From assembly GCA_016722705.1 (NCBI GenBank), contig JADKGN010000004.1:1-64000 (forward strand): 64,000 bases of DNA, in the 5' to 3' direction. The notes beneath the pieces were generated by a model, which saw nothing but the letters and a program-made list of their open reading frames with translations, did not search any database and was not told the origin of the DNA. Source of the DNA: Candidatus Dechloromonas phosphoritropha. GTDB lineage: Bacteria > Pseudomonadota > Gammaproteobacteria > Burkholderiales > Rhodocyclaceae. This document shows, piece after piece, positions 1 through 9,233 of the stretch (its first letter is position 1; every line of letters starts with the position of its first letter). A program made the translations under genes and the position numbers.

Positions 1-593
1 GCGCGAACCAGCACCATCTGGAACAGGCGCGCCAGCATCAACGCATTGGTCATCGTGTCGCGGCGCCCGCTGCCCTGGCCGTGGATGCCCAACCGCTCGA
101 GCCAGTCGTCCAATGGCAGCAGCGTCACCGACTTGTCCGGGTACAGCGACGGCAGCATCCAGGCGAGATCGACCCAGTGCGGCTGAAAATTGACTCCCAG
201 ACGATTCTGCAACGCAGGTTTCACGAAGTTGCTGACGAACGGGCTGTGGAAGGTCACCAGCGGCACCTTTGCCGTGTAGGCGAGAAATGCCATCAACTGG
301 CGGTCGACCGCATCAGCGTCGATGTCCCCGCGACCAGGTCGAAGGTGAAGGCGTCCGCCGGAATGATCGCCCCCCTGCACGCCCACGGCCGAAATACCAA
401 GCAACGCTCCACCCGGCGCCGGCCCCGATGTCGCAATGTCGACCACGACGTAGCGCACATGGTAATGCCACTCATCGAGTTCGGGCGACGGGCTGGCACG
501 CCAGGCCTCGAGCTCCTTGCGTACGTCGGCGGGCAGTTTCTCCGGTGACCTGGTTCCGCCCTTGCCCAGGAGCTTGCTTAGTTTGAAAGCCAT
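1..593 (-). pseudogene. 3'-5' exonuclease (RNase T/DnaQ-like fold), partial and frameshifted
   Basis: The reading frame begins at the ATG at 593, which overlaps the TGA of the upstream gene (ATGA), and runs off the left edge. It starts MAFKLSKLLGKGG. A first exonuclease motif with YVVVDIATSG lies near residue 50, then LVTFHSPFVSNFV and a late TNALMLARLF. These positions match motifs I to III of DEDD exonucleases, although the usual acidic pair of motif I (DxE) reads D-I-A here and the H/Y-x-x-x-D motif is altered, so activity is uncertain. Two single-base shifts in G runs near 380 and 340 break the frame. It is the last visible gene of the operon downstream of acs, and the second exonuclease in it. 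The family call is good; whether the breaks are real or sequencing errors is open. Confidence 0.6.
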
Positions 594-2442
594 CAGCGCA
601 CCTGGTAGTCGAGCTTGAGACGGTTCTGGATCTTGCGCGCCTGACGGAAGGACTCCTTGAGAACCCGGCGATCGTGTTCGTTCAGTTCGTTGGGATCGAT
701 CAGGTTGTTCCCCTGAACGCCGGGCTTGTCGTCGAGGAACTGGTGACGCAAGCGCAGCATCTGGATGAAATCGAGCCCTTCGAGCACCGCATCGACCTCT
801 TCGTCGCGTATCGCCAGTCGCTTTGAAGCGATGCGCAGACGCTGGACCGAGTTCGTGTTATGGACGCCGGTGGCCAGCGCATGGATTCGGGCGACATCGA
901 CGAAAATGCGCGAACCGTATTTCTTGAGATCGATCTTGCCCGGATGTCCGGGCTCGAGATCGGTGATGAAGTCGCGAATCGTCCCCAGCGGCGGCGCCAC
1001 GCCAAGGGCATTTCGTGCCATGGCCTGCAGGAACAGCGAATTTCCACCGGCCGCGGTCAGCAGATAGCGGCGCATCTGTTCCGCAAGGTCGGCAGCGCCG
1101 AACAGCGCGCGGAAGTCGAAGAAGATCGAGGCATTGAGCAGGGCCACGGGCTCCGGAGAGCTCACCCACTTGCCGAACTGGTTCTTCCACTCATCGAGGG
1201 TCAGGCACCACTGCGGATTGCTGGCCATGATGTTGCCCTTGCACAGTGGAAAGCCGCAGCGGTCGAGATCCTTGTTGACGTCCAGCGCGAATGCCACGAG
1301 GCGCTTGCGCAGATCCTTGACTTCGGCAGCATCGGGACAGATGAAGACGATCCCGTTGTCCTGGTCAGTGCTGAACGTCTGCTCGTCGCGTCCTTCCGAG
1401 CCGAATGCCAGCCAGGCCCATTCGACGCCATCGAAATGGTGGTTGTGGAGATTGAGTTCAAGGACACGGCGCGTCAGCGCGTCGTTGAGTACCGAGATGA
1501 AGACCGACGCGATGCAGGGCGAACAGGTCGCGCTCGGAAACGACTCCGGTCAGCTTGCCTTCGGCATCGGTCACCAGCACGTGGCGAATGCCGTGGGTGG
1601 CCATCGCGAGCATCGCGTCGTAGGCGGTTGCGTTCTCCTCCAGCATGAAGGGATGAGGCGACATCGCCTCGCTGATCGGCGCCGAATCCGGCAAAGCAAC
1701 CAGAAAGACACGATCGAGGAGATCGGAGCGGGTGAAGATTCCAACCGGCCTGCGGTCGGCGCCGGCGATGATCAGCGAACCAACCCCCGCCTTCGACATG
1801 CCCTCCAGCGCGCTCCGCAAAGGCGTTTCCGGCACCACCGAGATGGGCGAGCGTGAGCCGATCTTGGTCAGCGGCGAATTGAGCGTCTGTTGTTCGCTGG
1901 CACGCTGAGCGAACTGCTGCTGCAGCTGCAGCCGCGACTGCTGCAGCAGGCTGGCAATGTGTTGCGTGCAGAAAAGGGGTGAATTCCGGGCTGATCGCCA
2001 TCAGCTCCAACAGGTCCCGGGTCGGCAACTGGTAGCAGAAGGTATCCTCGACCGCCGTGTAGGTATTCGTCGTCGGCCGCCCCGAAGTCGCTGCACCGAT
2101 CGAAAAACTCTCGCCCAGCCCCAGGTTAAGGACCGAATACTCGGTAACCGTCACCTCGCCGGCCTGGCGCGCCTGTACCTTGCCACTCTCGATCACGTAG
2201 AAGAAGCGGACATTGCCAGAATCCGGGCCGACAATCTCGCTGTCGGCCGCGTGAAAGACCAGTTGCGCCTTTTCCGCGAACAGTTGCAGGGCATCGCTCT
2301 TCATCTTGTCAAAGGGCGCGTAATGCTTGAGGAATTTCTGGGTGCTCCCCGCGACGCGGCGGCTTCCCTGCTGCCGTAGATCCATTTCTGCCTGGCCAAT
2401 GGCCTTTTCCTTTTGACTCACGACAACCTCATTTCCATTCAA
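593..2442 (-). pseudogene. cNMP-binding / CBS / DUF294 nucleotidyltransferase, frameshifted
   Basis: The stitched protein is about 616 residues. Residues 1-160 form a cyclic-nucleotide-binding domain (FYVIESGKVQA, LNLGLGESFSIGA). A CBS pair follows (GVGSLIIAGADRRPVGIFTRSDLL, then HGIRHVLVTDAEGKLTGVVSERDL). Next is a GlnD-like nucleotidyltransferase core (LAFGSEGRDEQTFSTDQDNG) and the DUF294 C-terminal domain (CGFPLCKGNIMASNPQW). The frame changes near 1970, where a T run is one base short, and near 1490-1510. Each piece is otherwise well conserved, so one gene is intended. Proteins of this build often lie next to acetate transport and acs genes in proteobacteria and probably transfer a nucleotide under ligand control, but the target is unknown. 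It overlaps the preceding gene by ATGA (2439-2442). Confidence 0.72.
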
Positions 2443-3509
2443 AGATCATAGTTTAACTTGAGACGCTGCTGAAGTCGCCTCGCCTGCCGCAACGACGCCT
2501 TCAAAATCGCAATGTCCATCTCGTTCAGACTATTCAGCGGAACGCCGTTCCCGGCTTCGGCCGCTGCCGGTCCGGCGGCGATCTGCCGAGTCAGGCGCAG
2601 CCGCAAAATATGCGAAAAAGCGGCGTCGACCGCAGCAATCTCGCTGCCAGTCATCCCGACCGCGGGGCCGGACTCGGCCAAGCGCTTGCTGGTGTTGACC
2701 GACCGGACACCACTCGACAGCGCGAAGATCCGGGCGACGTCAACAAAGATGCGGCTGCCGAACTTCTTGAGGTCCACCTCGTTGCCGCCTCCCCCCTCGC
2801 CGGCTACGACATCACCGCGAAAATTCAGCGGCACATCGACCACCAAGGCATTGACCGCCATCAGATGGAGGAATGCCGGAGTGTCGGCAGTCAGGGCGAG
2901 CAGCAGGCTGCGCAGTTTCTCGCCGAGATCAAGGTCACCGTACAGCGGGTAAAGGTCAAAGAAAATACTGGCGTTGAGCAGTGCCTCCGGCTCAGGGCAG
3001 CGCACCCAATCGAAAAAGCGCTGCCGCCATTCATCGAGCGACAGGCACCACGCCGGATTGCCGGCCATGATCCCGCCCCTGCACAGCGGGAAGCCGCAGT
3101 CGGCGAGGCGCCGATTGACGTCTTGGGCAAAGGGCAGAAAGACTTCGCGCAAGGCCACTGCCTCATACTGGTCGCTGGCGCTGAACACCAAGCCGTTGTC
3201 CTGATCGCTGACCAGAGTCTGTTCGTGCCGCCCTTCCGAACCGAGCGCCAGCCAGCACCACGAACCCTTTGGCATACGGTGGCGACGCGCCGTGAGTTCG
3301 ATGACGCGGACCGTCAGGCGATCATTGAACGCTGCGATCAGGTGTGCCAGCAGGCCCCCGCTCAGATCCCGCGCAGCAAAGTCCCGCAGGAACTCCAGAA
3401 CCAGGACAGCGATCTGCGGCGCCTCCTCGAGTGAAGCGAATGTATCCAGATCGCTTTCGAGCGCCAGACGCCGACGGCAGGGAAGGATGTCTTCCAGGGA
3501 CCAGGGCAT
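2439..3509 (-). CDS. DUF294 nucleotidyltransferase-like protein without sensor domains
   Basis: This 356-residue protein is a paralogue of the C-terminal half of the next gene and lacks the cNMP and CBS domains. The nucleotidyltransferase motif GSEGRHEQT...DQDNG lies at residues 90-106, with the metal-binding aspartates likely D102 and D104. The substrate-binding DUF294_C region follows (CGFPLCRGGIMAGNPAW, NASIFFDLYPLYGD, KKFGSRIFVDVARI). The fold is that of GlnD/PII uridylyltransferase, so nucleotidyl transfer to a protein or small RNA is plausible, but no substrate is known. Its start is adjacent to the stop of the exonuclease receptor and its end overlaps the next ATG, indicating translational coupling. 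Two DUF294 genes side by side, one regulated and one not, suggest a pair with divided roles (inference). Confidence 0.8.
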   Translation of the reverse strand: MPWSLEDILPCRRRLALESDLDTFASLEEAPQIAVLVLEFLRDFAARDLSGGLLAHLIAAFNDRLTVRVIELTARRHRMPKGSWCWLALGSEGRHEQTLVSDQDNGLVFSASDQYEAVALREVFLPFAQDVNRRLADCGFPLCRGGIMAGNPAWCLSLDEWRQRFFDWVRCPEPEALLNASIFFDLYPLYGDLDLGEKLRSLLLALTADTPAFLHLMAVNALVVDVPLNFRGDVVAGEGGGGNEVDLKKFGSRIFVDVARIFALSSGVRSVNTSKRLAESGPAVGMTGSEIAAVDAAFSHILRLRLTRQIAAGPAAAEAGNGVPLNSLNEMDIAILKASLRQARRLQQRLKLNYDL

Positions 3510-3510
3510 G

Positions 3511-5676
3511 TCAGTACTTGACCCTGGCGAAGTAAGTTTTCTCGGAAGCTTCCAGCGCCTGGCGCACCGTTACGATGCCAATCGATTCCAGCAGCGGAAC
3601 CAATTTCAGGAACACCTCGGCTGTCGCGAGTGCATCCTTCAGGGCGTTGTGACGGCTTTCGATCTCGATGCCCAGACGACCCAGGATGTCGTCCAGCCTG
3701 TGCGACTCCTGATTGGGATGAACCACCGCCGACAGCAGCAAGGTATCGAGGACCGGTTGCGTGAAGCGAACGCCGGTTTGCTTCTCCTTCAGTTGCAGGA
3801 AGCGCATGTCGAAAGCGGCATTGTGAGCGATCAGCACGGTGTCGGCGCAAAACTCGTGAAACGCCGGCAGAACCAGGTCGATGTTCGGCTTGCCGCGCAC
3901 CATGTCCTCGGTAATACCGTGAATCGGGATCGATTCAGGTTTGAGGGGCCGTCCCGGATCGACCAGTTGATCGAAGACCTCCTGGCGCAGCAGGCGATTG
4001 TTCACGATGCGCGCCGCGCCGATCTGGATAATCTCGTCGCCGGCCGACGGTTGCAGCCCGGTCGTTTCCGTGTCGAAGACGGTATAGGTCAGTTCGCTCA
4101 GCTTGCGCTCGAGATCGACGGACTTGTCTTCATAGTTGAAGAGATCGAAATCGTAGTATTCCGGCCGCCCCGCGCCGCGCTTGTTGTCCTCCTGCTGCTC
4201 TTCGATTTCCGGTGTCGCCACCGGCAGCACGAAGCGAAAATAGGCGCGGTGGGCGGCCTTTTCACGCTGATACCAGATTTCGCCACCATGGCGGTCAATG
4301 ACGTCGCGCACGGTGAGCGGTGACGTTTCAACGCCGACACGCATCGACTCCATTTCCCACGTGTAGAAGGTTTCCGAAGACATCGCCGGCCCGGCCCAGA
4401 TCAGGTCGAGATAGGCAAGCTTACCCTCGGCAGCCAACCGGAAGCGCAGTTCCCGTGGTTTATAGTGATCCTGCAGCCTAGAAGCCAGGAAGAGCAGCGC
4501 GAAAACCAGCGAAAAACTTTCGGCCTTGACCCACAGCGCATTGTCCAGCCCTTCGGTCTTGGTCGGCAGTTGCAGTTTCTCCTCGATCCTGCGCTGGGCG
4601 GCAAGGATGAGATCGATGCCGAGAATGTCTTCCAGCGGCCACCGCATCTTCATCGAGTCCGAAAAATCGACCATCGTGCGGTCGAGGCGCTGGCTCATGC
4701 CCGCGACCTCGTCGCCGACGACGCCGAGAAAGCGCTCACGCATTTCCGGCTCCATGTCCGGGTAATCGATCAGGTTCGTCACCGCCGCACGGATGCTGCC
4801 GAGCGACGCCCGGCTGCCTTCGGTCAACGCGTGCAACACCTGGTTGCGGCGCGTCTCCTCCTCGATGTTGCGTGTAATGTTCTCGATCGTCAGCACGAAG
4901 CCGGACATCCTGTCGCCACGCTCGCTGCCGCTGAACACAGGTACCATCTGGACACGCAGCAACTGGCCGCCGCGCAGCGTCGTGATGAAGTTCGACAACG
5001 CGGTCTTGCCGGCCGCCAGCCGCTGGCGGACGACGCCCTCGGCATGCTGCACCTGATTCTTCTCCAGAATCGAGAAAATCGAGCGCCCGAGGCCGATCAG
5101 GGCACCCCCGGACACCGACGTCGGCCCCTGCGCCAGCGCCTTGAACTGGAGACGGGCGCGATTGTTGTAGAGCAGAATACGTCCGTCGAGGTTGCAGACG
5201 ACCACGGCCTGCGCCAGTTCCGACATCAGCGCGGCGAGCCGGTTCTTCTCTTCCTCGACCGACGCCTTGGCCGCGGCGATCTGCTCGCTGACGTCGTCGA
5301 GCAGGACGTCGCGCTGCTGCGCCAGATCGTTGGCGGCGCGCGCCAGATGCTGGACCTCCGGCGGACCTTCCGGCGTTACCCGAAAATTGCGGTTGGCTCC
5401 GAGCATCAGGCGCAGCTTTTCGGACATGCTCATCAGCCCGTCGACATACTGCTTGAACAGCGTGTTCAGCACGACCACGCCGACTGCAAAGCCTAACGCC
5501 GTCATCACAATGCCGGTCGGCAGGTAAGAAAGCAGCAAGTGAATCAATTCCGCGTGCTCGCTCGCACTCATGTCCAGCCAGACGAGCAGAAAGGTGACCA
5601 TGAATGGCCCGGTCATCAGCAGACCTAGCACAATGACTGCCAGCAGGAATCGATATTTTGCCTTCATGGCGTCCAT
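3511..5676 (-). CDS. Membrane receptor with degenerate kinase core fused to a DEDDh exonuclease
   Basis: The protein has 721 residues. Two membrane helices lie at about 9-34 and 45-72, a HAMP-like linker and coil at 73-150, and a PAS-like domain at 150-265. Residues 275-490 resemble a histidine kinase core: a DHp-like helix (around 285-345) has no phosphoacceptor His-Glu, and only a late ATPase-like strand (DRHGGEIWYQ, 461-470) is recognisable. Residues 531-700 form a DnaQ-family exonuclease with complete DEDDh residues D535, E537, D623, H676 and D681. The nuclease should therefore be active, while the kinase probably is not. Known families support each part; the idea that a membrane signal gates the nuclease is inference. 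The gene sits between a response regulator and two DUF294 proteins in one operon. Confidence 0.82.
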   Translation of the reverse strand: MDAMKAKYRFLLAVIVLGLLMTGPFMVTFLLVWLDMSASEHAELIHLLLSYLPTGIVMTALGFAVGVVVLNTLFKQYVDGLMSMSEKLRLMLGANRNFRVTPEGPPEVQHLARAANDLAQQRDVLLDDVSEQIAAAKASVEEEKNRLAALMSELAQAVVVCNLDGRILLYNNRARLQFKALAQGPTSVSGGALIGLGRSIFSILEKNQVQHAEGVVRQRLAAGKTALSNFITTLRGGQLLRVQMVPVFSGSERGDRMSGFVLTIENITRNIEEETRRNQVLHALTEGSRASLGSIRAAVTNLIDYPDMEPEMRERFLGVVGDEVAGMSQRLDRTMVDFSDSMKMRWPLEDILGIDLILAAQRRIEEKLQLPTKTEGLDNALWVKAESFSLVFALLFLASRLQDHYKPRELRFRLAAEGKLAYLDLIWAGPAMSSETFYTWEMESMRVGVETSPLTVRDVIDRHGGEIWYQREKAAHRAYFRFVLPVATPEIEEQQEDNKRGAGRPEYYDFDLFNYEDKSVDLERKLSELTYTVFDTETTGLQPSAGDEIIQIGAARIVNNRLLRQEVFDQLVDPGRPLKPESIPIHGITEDMVRGKPNIDLVLPAFHEFCADTVLIAHNAAFDMRFLQLKEKQTGVRFTQPVLDTLLLSAVVHPNQESHRLDDILGRLGIEIESRHNALKDALATAEVFLKLVPLLESIGIVTVRQALEASEKTYFARVKY

Positions 5677-5719
5677 CCGGATCGAATTTCAGGCTGTAAC
5701 GGCGGTCGACCGCGACAGG

Positions 5720-6088
5720 TCAGACAGCGAGTATTTCCTTGACCTTGTTGACCAGATCCTTGGTCGAGAACGGCTTGGTGACATAGGCGTCGGCGCCGAT
5801 CGCCAAACCCTTGGCCATCTCGGTATCGCGCCCCTTGGCGGTCAGCATGATGATCTTCAGACCTGCGCGTCCGGGATCGGCGCGCAGGGCTTCGCAGACC
5901 TCAAAGCCTGACTTCTTCGGCATCATCACGTCAAGCAGCAGCAGATCCGGGTTGGTGCTGGCGACCATGGCCAGCGCCTCGTCGCCATCATTGGCTACTG
6001 CCACCTCGAAACCTTCCTTCTTCATCAGGAACTCGAGCGAAATGACGATATTGGGCTCGTCGTCGACAATGAGAATCTTCTTGACCAT
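5720..6088 (-). CDS. CheY-like single-domain response regulator
   Basis: This 122-residue receiver domain has no output domain. The acidic pocket is D9-D10, the phosphoacceptor is D53 (LLLLDVMMPKK), T83 is the switch residue and K105 the conserved lysine (VTKPFS). The ATG at 6088 is chosen because a strong GGAGG lies a few bases upstream; a longer reading frame from 6202 would run into the kinase gene. It follows the SLC5/histidine-kinase gene by 16 nt and is presumably its cognate partner. Without a DNA-binding domain it must act by protein contact, perhaps on a component of this operon (inference). Confidence 0.93.
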   Translation of the reverse strand: MVKKILIVDDEPNIVISLEFLMKKEGFEVAVANDGDEALAMVASTNPDLLLLDVMMPKKSGFEVCEALRADPGRAGLKIIMLTAKGRDTEMAKGLAIGADAYVTKPFSTKDLVNKVKEILAV

Positions 6089-6104
6089 GCCTTGCGCCTC
6101 CCTC

Positions 6105-8808
6105 TTATTTTTCCGGCACTGGCAAGGGCACCGTGAAGATGAATTTTGCACCGGCGCCGGGCCGGCTTTCAACCCAGAGATTACCACCAAAGTACTCGAC
6201 AATCTGCCGGCTGATCGGCAACCCGAGCCCCGTACCCTGCGGCTTGTCGGTCATCGTGTTTCCACCCTGACGAAATTTCTCGAAGATGACGGACACTTCT
6301 TCGGCAGTCATCCCCGGCCCGTTGTCGGCAACCTCGACGCGCGCCGCGCGGGCGTCGGCGGTCACCAGCACGGTGACAGTTCCGGTATCGCCAGGAACGA
6401 ACTTGACGGCATTGGCCAGCAGATTGACCATGACCTGGGTCAGGCGGTCACGGTCGGCAATGACCACCGGTCCGTGCGGCGGAATCTCGCTGTCCAGCGT
6501 GACCGCCTTGTCGCGGAACAACTGGCTCAGCGACGCCATCGCTTCGCGGACTACTTCGCCGATGTCGACCTCACCGGTCGCCCATTCGGCGCGACCCGAT
6601 TCGAGCTTGGCCAGATCGAGAATCTGGTTGATCAGCCGGGTCAGCCGTTCGGCCTCGTGGACGATGATGCCGAGAAAGCGGGTTCGGTCGGCAAGGTCGA
6701 TTTGCGGGTCTTCGTGCAGCATCTCGGAAAAGGCCCGGATCGAGGTCAGCGGTGTACGCAACCTCATGGGTCACCGTCGAAATGAAATCGTCCTTCATGC
6801 GATCGAGCTCGCGCAGGCGCTCGTTGGCTTCGCGCAGTTCGCCAGTCGCCGTCTCGAGTTCACGCGACTTGGCTTCCAACTCGCGGCTGTAGGCCCTGAC
6901 CTGCGATGCCTCGTCGAGAATGTCGAGCACCTCGTCAAGGCCGAGCGCCTCTTCGCGCACCACCGAAGCGACCATGGCATGGGCGCTGGCTGAACCGATC
7001 GTACCCGACAACTGCGCCTCGGCAAATCGCACGAACTCGGCATCAGCCGGCAGCTTCCGCCAGTCATCGGCGCCATGCACGGCCGCAAATTCGGCAAGTT
7101 GCTGCCGGGTACGCGTCGCGCCAATAAAACGCTCGACCAGATCGACCAGTTCCTCGGCCGAGGCGGTGCCGCGCCACAAGCGCGTGGCACTCGCGCTGCC
7201 ACGATAATGGAAGACATCGACAAAGCGCTCCGCCTGCTCGGCTTCGATGGCGCTGGGCCGTGTAGCAAACGAAACCGTCACGAACAGGCCAATATTGACG
7301 AGCAGGCTCCACCAGAGGCTATGCGTGATTTCGTCGAATCTGGAAAGTCCGAAAAACGCATGCGCCTTGAGCGCGCCAATGCCCCACGGGCCGTGTTCGA
7401 CAAAGCCTGCGTCGATCCAGCCCGACTTGGCGAAGGACGGCAGCAACAGCGTATATAGCCAGACGGCGAAGCCGCCGGCCAGGCCGGCGACAGCGCCGGC
7501 ACGCGTCGCCTGCTTCCAGTACATGCCACCGAACATGGCGGGCGCGAACTGCGCGACCGCGGCAAAGGAAATCAGCCCGATGCCGACCAGCGCGTAGGCT
7601 TCGCCGGCGGCACGGAAATAGATGTAGCCGAGCAGCAGGATGACGACGATGGCAGCGCGCCGGATGCCGAGCAACAGGCCCGTCAGATCGCGCCGTTCGC
7701 TGATGCCCAGCCATCGCGAGCGCAGCAGCCAGGGCATGACAAGATCGTTGCAGACCATGGTCGACAGGGCGATGGTCTCGACGATCACCATGCCGGTCGC
7801 CGCCGAGAGGCCGCCGATGAAGACCAGCAATGCCAGCGCCCTGGCACCGTGCGCGAGCGGCAGAGTGAGAACGAAGGTATCGGGGTTGCCCTCCCCTTGA
7901 AAATAAAGCAATCCACCCAGCGCCAGCGGCAGTACGAAGATATTGATCAGCACCAGGTAGAGAGGAAACAGCCAGACCGCCCGTCGCAGATGTGACTCGT
8001 CGACATTCTCGACGACGATGATCTGGAACTGGCGCGGCAGAAGAATAATGGCCAGGCCGGACAGCAGAGTCAGCGCAGCCCATGTTCCGGCTCGGCTCGC
8101 ATCCAGATGCAGCAGGCGGGCCAGTTCGGGGGCGGCGGCGGCCCGCTCGAACAGGTCGGCGAAGCCGCCAAACATGCCATAGGTCACGAACAGGCCAACC
8201 GCCAGAAAAGCAAGCAGCTTGATAACCGATTCAAAGGCGATCGCCGCCACCATCCCCTCGTGACGCTCGGTCGCGTCGAGATGGCGCGTGCCAAACAGGA
8301 TCAGGAACATCGCCAGCAGTGTGGCGATCACGAAAGTGAGGTCGATCATCGACGGCATGTAACTGCTCTCCTGGCCGATGAGGATTTCGAGGCTCGCGGC
8401 CACGGCCTTGAGTTGCAAGGCGATGTAAGGAAGGGTACCGATCACCGCAATCACCGTGACCAGCCCGGCCAGCAGCTGGCTCTTGCCGTAACGCGTGGCG
8501 ATGAAATCGGCGATCGAGTTGACGCGCTCCGCCTTGCTGATACGGATCATCTTGATGATGACGCCGACGAACAGCAACATCAGCGTCGGACCGAGGTAGA
8601 TGGTCAGGAACGACAGCCCGCCCGAGGTGGCGCGCCCGACGCTGCCGTAGAACGTCCATGAAGTGCAATAGACCGCCAGCGACAACGCATAGACATTCGC
8701 CGAAATGATCGACCTGCCGGCATCGGCCCGGGCATCGCCAAAGCGGGCGACGGCGAACAGCACGCCGAGATAGCCCGCCGCGAGCAGCAGTATCAGGCTG
8801 GTCGGCAA
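6105..8808 (-). pseudogene. SLC5 (Na+/solute symporter)-type sensor histidine kinase, one frameshift
   Basis: The stitched length is about 900 residues. Residues 1 to roughly 500 are a multi-span sodium:solute symporter-like domain, followed by a coiled coil (near 640-670), then DHp and HATPase domains with the expected N, G1 and G2 boxes (NLLANAVKF, DNGPGM, GTGLGLPI). The phosphoacceptor histidine reads THE, but at 6767 an extra G (GAGG for GAG) shifts the frame, so the H-box continues as LRTPLTS in another frame. The architecture matches the CbrA/CrbS class; CrbS controls acs in gammaproteobacteria, and here the gene lies just downstream of acs. The rest of both frames is fully conserved, so this is either a very recent mutation or a sequencing error. 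Confidence 0.85.
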
Positions 8809-8811
8809 CCC

Positions 8812-9006
8812 CTATTTACCCCGCTTTTCGACGATTAGCGCGGCCAGCCCGACAATTGTGGCCCAGACACCGAACAAATAGAGGGCCGGCGCCGGAATCG
8901 CCCCCCAGTATCCGCCCGGCAATCCGAGCATGGGAAAATTCAGCAGCAGCACGCCCAGGAGACCGAGTGCCACCAGGCGCTGCCGTACAGGATCCGCACG
9001 CTTCAT
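8812..9006 (-). CDS. Small membrane protein upstream of the SLC5 kinase
   Basis: It is a 64-residue protein with two predicted membrane helices (about 10-28 and 38-56), a positively charged N-terminus and a C-terminal EKRGK. It ends 3 nt before the kinase start, so the two are probably cotranslated. Short two-helix proteins often precede sodium:solute symporters (DUF485 and DUF4212 beside ActP-like permeases), and this may be the equivalent partner for the kinase's transporter domain. I do not recognise a named family. Confidence 0.7.
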   Translation of the reverse strand: MKRADPVRQRLVALGLLGVLLLNFPMLGLPGGYWGAIPAPALYLFGVWATIVGLAALIVEKRGK

Positions 9007-9027
9007 GAAACGCTCCCGGAAAATAAA

Positions 9028-9056
9028 ACGGCCGGCACGCTAAACGTGCCGGCCGT
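9028..9056 (-). terminator. Rho-independent terminator after acs
   Basis: The hairpin has a perfect 12-bp stem (ACGGCCGGCACG and its complement) and a 5-base loop. On the minus strand it is followed by TTTTATTTT. It lies 180 nt after the acs stop codon and only about 20 nt before the next start at 9006, so it either ends the acs transcript or acts as an attenuator for the sensor operon. Confidence 0.8.
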
Positions 9057-9233
9057 CGATGGCATGCGGTCCCGAACGAACACACGGAGGGTCACCCGAT
9101 AGGCAACCATTGTCTCCTCCTTGCCATTGTGCGCCGAAGGCAAGCCTGCCGTCTCCCTGCAGCAACCCGGAATCAGCCTTTGCCCTGTTCCAGGATCGCC
9201 GGGTTTTGGCATCGCCAAGACCCGGCCAACCCC

